Below, one piece after another: positions 13,611 to 17,962 of a stretch of 17,962 nucleotides of DNA. The translations under genes and the position numbers were made by a program. The stretch lies in the NCBI GenBank assembly GCA_963578605.1, contig CAUZEA010000111.1, positions 1-17,962 of the forward strand. The letters run 5' to 3'. Under the pieces are notes generated by a model. The model ran no database searches and had not been told where the DNA came from. It saw only the letters and a list, made by a program, of their open reading frames with translations. Position 1 is the stretch's first letter; the number at the start of each line of letters is the position of its first letter. Source of the stretch: JAKVCB01 sp963578605. Its GTDB lineage: Bacteria; Planctomycetota; Planctomycetia; Pirellulales; Lacipirellulaceae.

Positions 13611-13713
13611 AGCCTAACTGCTGTTAAAACACCGGGCACGTCCCTTGTGTGAACCGAAGAATCTGTTGGCAAGAGCCAGAGACGAACCGGTCGCATAACG
13701 TCACTTGGCCGAC

Positions 13714-13750
13714 TCAAACATTTTAAACACGCCCGTTCAAACATTTTAAA
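13714..13750 (+). repeat. Two direct copies of TCAAACATTTTAAA
   Basis: The 14-bp sequence occurs at 13714-13727 and 13737-13750, period 23 nt (about two helical turns). It lies in the gap after the PQQ-type gene. Regularly spaced direct repeats can be protein-binding iterons, but nothing else here supports an origin. Confidence 0.7.
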
Positions 13751-13815
13751 AACAGTGGCAAAAGCTAAGCCACCTGAACCACTCGTGCTACGAAGCTCAT
13801 ACACCGTGCAGACGT

Positions 13816-13943
13816 CGAGCCCGAAGCAAAAGCTGAATCATTCATGGGAAATCCAACAGCCATTCTTGCTTCCTGACCACTTGCGGGTTAAAGTCGTAAC
13901 GCGTTTGGGGGGTGAGGTGGAATCTGCTGGGATTAGAATTCCT
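13816..13943 (+). repeat. 128-bp direct repeat, right copy
   Basis: This is the counterpart of 12233-12360, about 92% identical and in the same orientation. It ends 61 nt before the start of the small membrane protein gene. Apart from this and the 14-bp repeats, the region 13611-14004 shows no gene. Confidence 0.9.
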
Positions 13944-14004
13944 ATCCGCTGACCGTGGCTCGTATCTCCGCACACTCGATACTTATCAATGGTGGAACCA
14001 AAGC

Positions 14005-14361
14005 ATGGACCCAAACAATCCCTATAACGCCCCTTCGCAATCAGCACCTCCCATCCGACAAGCCATCGGAAACACGGTGGCGATCAAACGGATCGACATC
14101 GTCTCGGCGGGGACGATGACAGGTGCCATGTATGCGTTCATTGGTTTGCTCGTTGGCGGCGTGATGTTGGTAATCGCACTTCTGGGGACTGCGATCGGAG
14201 GTGATTTAGCCTCCGGCGGAATTGTTGGTGGAATTGTCATATTTGTAGTTGCTCCCTTTGGGTACGGCATCGCCGGTTTCATCGGCGGACTCATCGGGGC
14301 GGTGATCTATAATGTCGCGGCCAGGATGACTGGTGGCATTCGCATCGATCTGGATGGCTAG
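14005..14361 (+). CDS. Small membrane protein, DUF3566-like
   Basis: The protein has 118 residues. The start is ATG 14005 with a weak TGGA ten nt upstream; the frame is open earlier, but that part lies in repeat DNA. The N-terminus MDPNNPYNAPSQSAPP is a hydrophilic Asn/Pro-rich tail common in planctomycete small membrane proteins. Two or three hydrophobic segments follow (about 38-63 and 71-100), rich in Gly. The core IKRIDIVSAGTMTGAMYAFI and the end IYNVAARMTGGIRIDL resemble DUF3566-type proteins, whose function is unknown. That resemblance is by eye. It is probably an inner-membrane protein. Confidence 0.7.
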   Translation: MDPNNPYNAPSQSAPPIRQAIGNTVAIKRIDIVSAGTMTGAMYAFIGLLVGGVMLVIALLGTAIGGDLASGGIVGGIVIFVVAPFGYGIAGFIGGLIGAVIYNVAARMTGGIRIDLDG

Positions 14362-14706
14362 AGCCATTCGTTTTGGTGTTAGTTTCGACAATGTACGCTT
14401 GCGACCATTGGCAATAGACTGTACGCAAAGGCTCAATCCGGTTCACGGTTGGGGTGTTGTTTTCGCTCGTGACGGTGTCCGAGATCCTCATTACTTTTCA
14501 AGGTGCCGGACGAATGCCACCGTTCTGACACCTGACCTTTACTTGCTTGGAACATGCTACTTGTGATTTAAACGCGGTGCACGTTCAGTGTTACTTTATC
14601 GCGTGGAACTGAGTAAATATACCGAGCAAATGATTTCCGACTAGGATGTAGCACCTCTAGTACGTAACGCCCACTTGTCCAAAGAGAGATAACAGGCACC
14701 CTATCC
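14362..14706. other. Intergenic region upstream of permease
   Basis: No gene, terminator or clear promoter can be supported. It contains the string TTCTGACACCTGACCTTTAC (from 14523), of a kind often met in dispersed intergenic repeats, but only one copy is in the window. The nearest purine run before the permease start is AAAGAGAGATAACAGG. Confidence 0.4.
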
Positions 14707-16329
14707 ATGCCCAACCATCGTGGCCACCTTGGACTCATCGGGTTACTATTTATCTCGGTTGGCGGCATCCTGGGATCCGGTTGGCTGTTTGGCCCGCTCT
14801 ATGCAGTGCAACTGGCCGGACCGGCAGCTTTGATCGCCTGGGTCATCGGCGGCCTGGCAATCATGGTCGTAGCGTTTACTTTTGCCGAGCTCGGCGCCAT
14901 GCTGCCAATTAACGGGGGCATCACTCGTTATTCCCTGCTTTCTTATGGTCGCACGGCTGGCTTTTTTGCCTCGCTGGCTTCCTGGCTGACCTTCACGGTC
15001 ATCGTGGCGGCTGAAGTGCAGGCAGTCATGCAGTACGCTTCCATCTATTTTCCCTGGTTAACCAAACGGCAATTGGGTGCAGATGGACATACTATTTCCC
15101 ATCCCCTGACACCTTACGGATTTTTATGCGCTGCTGTGATCTGGATTATTTTTTCGCTGATTAACTGGCGGGGAATCAAACTTTTCGCCCGCATTAACAA
15201 CAGTCTTACCTGGGTCAAAATTGCGTTGGTGGTTGTCGTTACGGTGTCATTAATGGTCATTGCTTTCCGTTGGGAAATGTTTGACGACATCAAGGAAGGA
15301 GGCTTTGCTCCTTACGGATTAGAAGGTATCTTTCAGGCCCTGGCGTATGGAGGCGTGGTGTATGCGTTCACCGGGTTCCAACATGCGGCAATTGCATCCG
15401 GCGAATCCAAAAACCCACAACGGGATGTCCCGATTGCGGTGATCGCATCGATTTTCTTTTGCATGCTCTGTTACCTCGGACTGCAGACAGCCTTTCTGGC
15501 AGGTTTGAGGCCAGCTAATTTCCCCAATCCAGGAAACTGGAGACAGCTTGGTTTCGCCGATCAAGTAGGGCCAATGGCCGGGTTGGCGAAAAGTCTTGGT
15601 GCCCTCTGGTTGTTTTATATTGTTTTTGCCGGAGCGATCGCTTCTCCCCTGGGTGCAGGATTGATTAATCTCGGTTCGAGCATACGAGTTGTTTGTGGCA
15701 TGAGCCATGATCGTTACCTTCCGCGTCGTCTTAGCCGCTTGGGTCGTTACCACTCGCCAGGTTTATTGATCGCATTCTCGTTTCCCGTCGGGCTCTGTCT
15801 CTTCTTTCCCTTTCCAGGTTGGCAAGACCTGGTTGCCTTTCTCACGGCTGTCGTCGTCATCGCCTACGCCATGGGGCCGCTCAGCGTGCTGGCGTTGCGG
15901 CAACAGCTACCCGATCTGGAGCGGCCTTTTCGGTTATCCTGGGCCAAATTCGTTTGCCCCCTGGCTTTTGTTATTTGCGGGCTGCTGATTTACTTTACGG
16001 GGTGGTCGGTCATCTGGAAATTAGGGCTCATATTTGCTGTTTGTGGCACTTTGTTTATTGGCGCACAGACTTTGCGCGGTGAGAAGACGGACCTGCTGTC
16101 ATCGTTGTGGATCCTCCTGTTGTTGGCGGGACTGGTACTGATTACCTGGCTTGGTGGGCATGGCGGTGGGGAAAAGATCAGCGACATACAGGGACTTATT
16201 TGTGTGGTCGTCTGGTCCCTGATTTGCTTTTTCATTGCCCGGCCACTTGCCATCGCACCAGAGCAGACAAAGGTCTATTTCGACCAGATCGAGGCTGCAC
16301 GTCAGGCGGACCAGGAAGACATTCAATAA
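14707..16329 (+). CDS. APC-family amino-acid permease
   Basis: The protein has 540 residues, slightly longer than typical members (about 450-500), with roughly twelve to fourteen membrane segments. The start is ATG 14707. Diagnostic motifs of the amino acid-polyamine-organocation family are present: the unwound first helix SVGGILGSGWLFGP (17-30), FAELGAMLPINGG (59-71) after the second helix, and YAFTGFQHAAIASGESKNPQRDVPIAV (219-245) around the sixth helix, where the substrate binds. It imports or exchanges amino acids across the inner membrane. The substrate is not predictable. The last 30 residues are charged and cytoplasmic. It is probably transcribed alone and converges with the lipoprotein gene. 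Confidence 0.92.
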   Translation: MPNHRGHLGLIGLLFISVGGILGSGWLFGPLYAVQLAGPAALIAWVIGGLAIMVVAFTFAELGAMLPINGGITRYSLLSYGRTAGFFASLASWLTFTVIVAAEVQAVMQYASIYFPWLTKRQLGADGHTISHPLTPYGFLCAAVIWIIFSLINWRGIKLFARINNSLTWVKIALVVVVTVSLMVIAFRWEMFDDIKEGGFAPYGLEGIFQALAYGGVVYAFTGFQHAAIASGESKNPQRDVPIAVIASIFFCMLCYLGLQTAFLAGLRPANFPNPGNWRQLGFADQVGPMAGLAKSLGALWLFYIVFAGAIASPLGAGLINLGSSIRVVCGMSHDRYLPRRLSRLGRYHSPGLLIAFSFPVGLCLFFPFPGWQDLVAFLTAVVVIAYAMGPLSVLALRQQLPDLERPFRLSWAKFVCPLAFVICGLLIYFTGWSVIWKLGLIFAVCGTLFIGAQTLRGEKTDLLSSLWILLLLAGLVLITWLGGHGGGEKISDIQGLICVVVWSLICFFIARPLAIAPEQTKVYFDQIEAARQADQEDIQ

Positions 16330-16562
16330 ATTCGCAGTTTGATGATCCACTTTGTTTTCAACGGCGCGACGCTAACTCTGCAGTCACGGCTGTAGTACCA
16401 GAATAAGAGAAGCAAAGGGGCGTCGAAAGCACTGACTTATAGATCGTCTATCCCACCTGGTGCGTTTAACTTCATCCTCGGACGCGATCGATTTCTGCAG
16501 ACCTGGCTGCGTTTCAAGGGATCGAGAACCTCGTCTGACGGTGGCATCGCCTGTGATTGGAT

Positions 16563-17015
16563 CTACGGTTTCGATACGTCGATAACGATTTCGTCATCGC
16601 CGGTTACGTCGACGACGAACGGAGACCGATCCCCGTCGAATTTTCCCTGCCATACGTCACCCAACCCGTTTGGTGTTTCGCCTTGGAGATACACGGCAAC
16701 GCGATACTTGCCGGCGTGAATACCCTTGCCGTCCATGCCCTGAACCTCGAATGAACCGTCTTGCTTGCAGAACGCACTCTGCGTGGGGGCATTGGGATCG
16801 GATGCCACATTTCCTGCTTCGTCGAGCAGAATGAAATCGACCTGCACGCACGACCCCCCTTCCTCGTAGTTGGCTATGGCAATCGGCTGATTGTCATCCA
16901 CCACTTTCCCCCTCACCGATACGCGGGACTCACCGCTACCGCAGCCTCCGGTGGCGATGCATAAAACCACTGCCCAAGACACACCGAACTTCCTCACGCG
17001 CAGATCGACCAACAT
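16563..17015 (-). CDS. Small lipoprotein, carboxypeptidase-regulatory-like
   Basis: The protein has 150 residues. ATG 17015 is chosen over earlier in-frame starts because GGAG lies eight nt upstream and a signal peptide begins there (MLVDLRVRKFGVSWAVVLCI). It ends at a lipobox-like TGGC (22-25), which is slightly off the consensus. The mature part begins with GKVVDDNQPIAIA, and DGSFEVQG followed by IHAGKYRVAVYL matches the transthyretin/carboxypeptidase-regulatory beta fold. In planctomycetes such proteins regularly follow DUF1559 genes, and here it lies 31 nt downstream of one, presumably in the same operon. With the upstream gene broken by an insertion, its expression may now depend on another promoter. 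Its biochemical role is unknown. Confidence 0.85.
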   Translation of the reverse strand: MLVDLRVRKFGVSWAVVLCIATGGCGSGESRVSVRGKVVDDNQPIAIANYEEGGSCVQVDFILLDEAGNVASDPNAPTQSAFCKQDGSFEVQGMDGKGIHAGKYRVAVYLQGETPNGLGDVWQGKFDGDRSPFVVDVTGDDEIVIDVSKP

Positions 17016-17046
17016 GAACAACTCTCCACTGAAATCGAAGCAGGTG

Positions 17047-17850
17047 TTACGGTATCGTGAATGAACCACCATCCATTGGATGGCACATTCTTGCGAACAC
17101 AACGATATCGACATCATATGAGATGTGAGGTGTTGAGCCGTCTGCAAACAGGGCATTGACTCCTGATGAATGGGACGAGCCAAAGTGGTACAGGGGGTTC
17201 ACACCAGGCTGATCCGGCAGCGGAGGCCAATCTCCCCGTCTCATAACGTCCCAGTCCCAACCAGAGCTGTAACCCTCGTTGTCGTACCCCGGATTCTTTC
17301 CGATTTCGTCCGGGTTGAATCGTTTCTCGGACACCACCAGCGTATTTGACGTGCCGTCAACGAGATCCGCCAGATCCCTGGTCCTCTTTTGGTCGGCGTA
17401 GTAGTCGGTATGAATGATCGCACCGTCTGTATCCCACGGCAGGTCAATAAAGCCTGCGGCGCTCACAGCATTGTTGTCGGGGAACTGGGACAGATGCCAC
17501 TTGTTGCGCAAATCATACCAATCCCCATTCAGGCAACAGCCAGCATAGTCGTTTTTGCCAAGTGTGCCCCCCGTCACTTTATAGTAAACCTTGTTGTAAT
17601 TCTTATACCTTTTCTGCTGTGGAACCGAACAAGGGTCTGCACTGGCACTTCGGCGGCTGGGACAGAAGTACACAGGTATCGCATGCCGCAGAGGCTCGTA
17701 GGCTCGGGCAAAGCCTGTGTTCCCATAACCATCCCACAGTGCTGTGTACTCCAAAAACGGCAGGATCTGGTACATCCATCCCGCTCCCTGAACGGGTGCG
17801 ATATCCGGGGCGCCCGTGTATTGAAAAGGGCCAGTCTGGGCTTCCCCCCT
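17047..17850 (-). pseudogene. DUF1559 pseudopilin-like gene, 5' end lost
   Basis: About 267 codons are open. An internal ATG at 17775 gives 242 residues. The frame continues upstream through GPFQYTGAPDIAP and AGWMYQILPFLEY, both typical of the middle of DUF1559 proteins, and ends at a TAA (17851-17853) where the sequence changes to an insertion element. The C-terminal half is complete: IPVYFCPSRR, the DLVDGTSNTLVVSE motif, GSSHSSGVNALFADGS and the final MDGGSFTIP. Full-length proteins begin with a prepilin-like GFTLxELLVVIAIIxxL segment for membrane insertion and export, which is missing. Without it the product would stay in the cytoplasm, so the gene is probably inactive. The lost 5' part may lie beyond the insertion, outside the window. 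Confidence 0.88.
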
Positions 17851-17881
17851 TTAACTGATCCAGGTCTATGAGAGAATCGCA

Positions 17882-17898
17882 TCCGGGCGAAGCCCGGA
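17882..17898. promoter_or_regulatory. Hairpin before the transposase start
   Basis: TCCGGGC (17882-17888), loop GAA, GCCCGGA (17892-17898): seven perfect pairs. It partly covers the likely ribosome-binding AAAGGA (17897-17902), so it could limit transposase translation. Confidence 0.5.
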
Positions 17899-17912
17899 AA
17901 GGATTTCCTCAG

Positions 17913-17962
17913 ATGAAGAAGAACCGACACACGACCAAGCAGATTATTGAGAAGCTTCGTCA
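17913..17962 (+). CDS. Transposase OrfA, N-terminus (partial)
   Basis: Only 16 codons plus two bases are visible: MKKNRHTTKQIIEKLR. This matches the start of the HTH protein (OrfA) of IS3-family elements, in which a basic K/R-rich opening is followed by a QII-x-x-LR helix. AAAGGA precedes the ATG by about ten nt. The insertion is oriented opposite to the gene it interrupts. The assignment rests on a short segment but on a distinctive one. Confidence 0.75.
   Translation, partial: MKKNRHTTKQIIEKLR

Larger units (their letters stand above)
17851..17962 (+). mobile_element. Left end of an IS3-like insertion sequence
   Basis: This begins between about 17848 and 17856, where DUF1559 similarity stops; the exact end (TTAACTGATCC or TGATCC) and any target duplication cannot be fixed from one side. 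It contains about 60 nt of leader with a hairpin and then the transposase start. The element runs out of the window. Confidence 0.8.

Noticed and set aside
13714..13750. Replication or partition iterons
   Set aside because: Only two copies exist, with no initiator gene, AT-rich unwinding region or DnaA boxes nearby.
12233..13943. Integron attC sites around the PQQ gene
   Set aside because: The length would fit, but no properly paired core sites or integrase are visible; short RYYYAAC matches are expected by chance.
13755..13952. 65-codon open frame across repeat B
   Set aside because: The part inside the repeat is open in both copies, but the upstream halves differ, there is no ribosome-binding site, and substitutions between copies include several non-conservative changes. 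It is left as a repeat.
17574..17930. 118-codon minus-strand open frame spanning the IS junction
   Set aside because: It is a shifted frame over the DUF1559 fragment and the IS leader; the DUF1559 frame carries the family motifs.

Overview
This window looks like a chromosomal segment from a planctomycete, probably of the Pirellula/Rhodopirellula kind. That is an inference from gene content: an ECF sigma factor beside a membrane Ser/Thr kinase, a DUF1559 pseudopilin-like gene followed by a small lipoprotein gene, a PQQ-type beta-propeller protein opening with a WPxWRGP-like motif, and a PEP-CTERM-tagged haem peroxidase. No rRNA, tRNA or CRISPR array is visible.

Layout. (1) 1-2690: a tandem duplication of a two-gene unit, each with a secreted Gly/Tyr-rich (GGY) protein and a probable lipoprotein with an IPT/TIG-like domain. 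The genes are separated by strong terminators. Each of the three visible upstream regions carries the same bipartite motif, TGTAACAG-N14-CGCTTWG, 94-100 nt before the start codon. (2) 2671-7147: an ECF sigma factor/kinase module that was itself duplicated. The left copy keeps the sigma gene but only a nonsense-mutated kinase stub. The right copy keeps the kinase but only a deleted sigma remnant. Between them lies an acetoacetate decarboxylase-like gene whose ATG overlaps the stop codon of the sigma remnant, so it appears to have inherited the sigma gene's leader. (3) 7436-9691: a multi-pass membrane protein (HTTM/DoxX-like) and a TauE/SafE-type anion exporter. (4) 10045-11817: a secreted animal-type haem peroxidase with a PEP-CTERM anchor. 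(5) 11818-14361: a patchwork holding the 3' end of a lost gene, dispersed short repeats, and a PQQ-propeller gene bracketed by two 128-bp direct repeats (about 92% identical), then a small membrane protein. (6) 14707-16329: an APC-type amino-acid permease. (7) 16563-17962: a lipoprotein gene and a DUF1559 gene on the minus strand. The DUF1559 gene has lost its N-terminal pilin-like part at an insertion sequence whose left end and transposase start close the window.

How the parts may work together: the cell-surface duplication and the sigma/kinase duplication are adjacent, and the first carries an ECF-promoter-like motif. The most interesting reading is a surface-protein regulon next to its own envelope-signalling sigma factor, remodelled by tandem duplication, reciprocal gene decay and promoter capture. 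The direct link between this sigma factor and the motif is a hypothesis.
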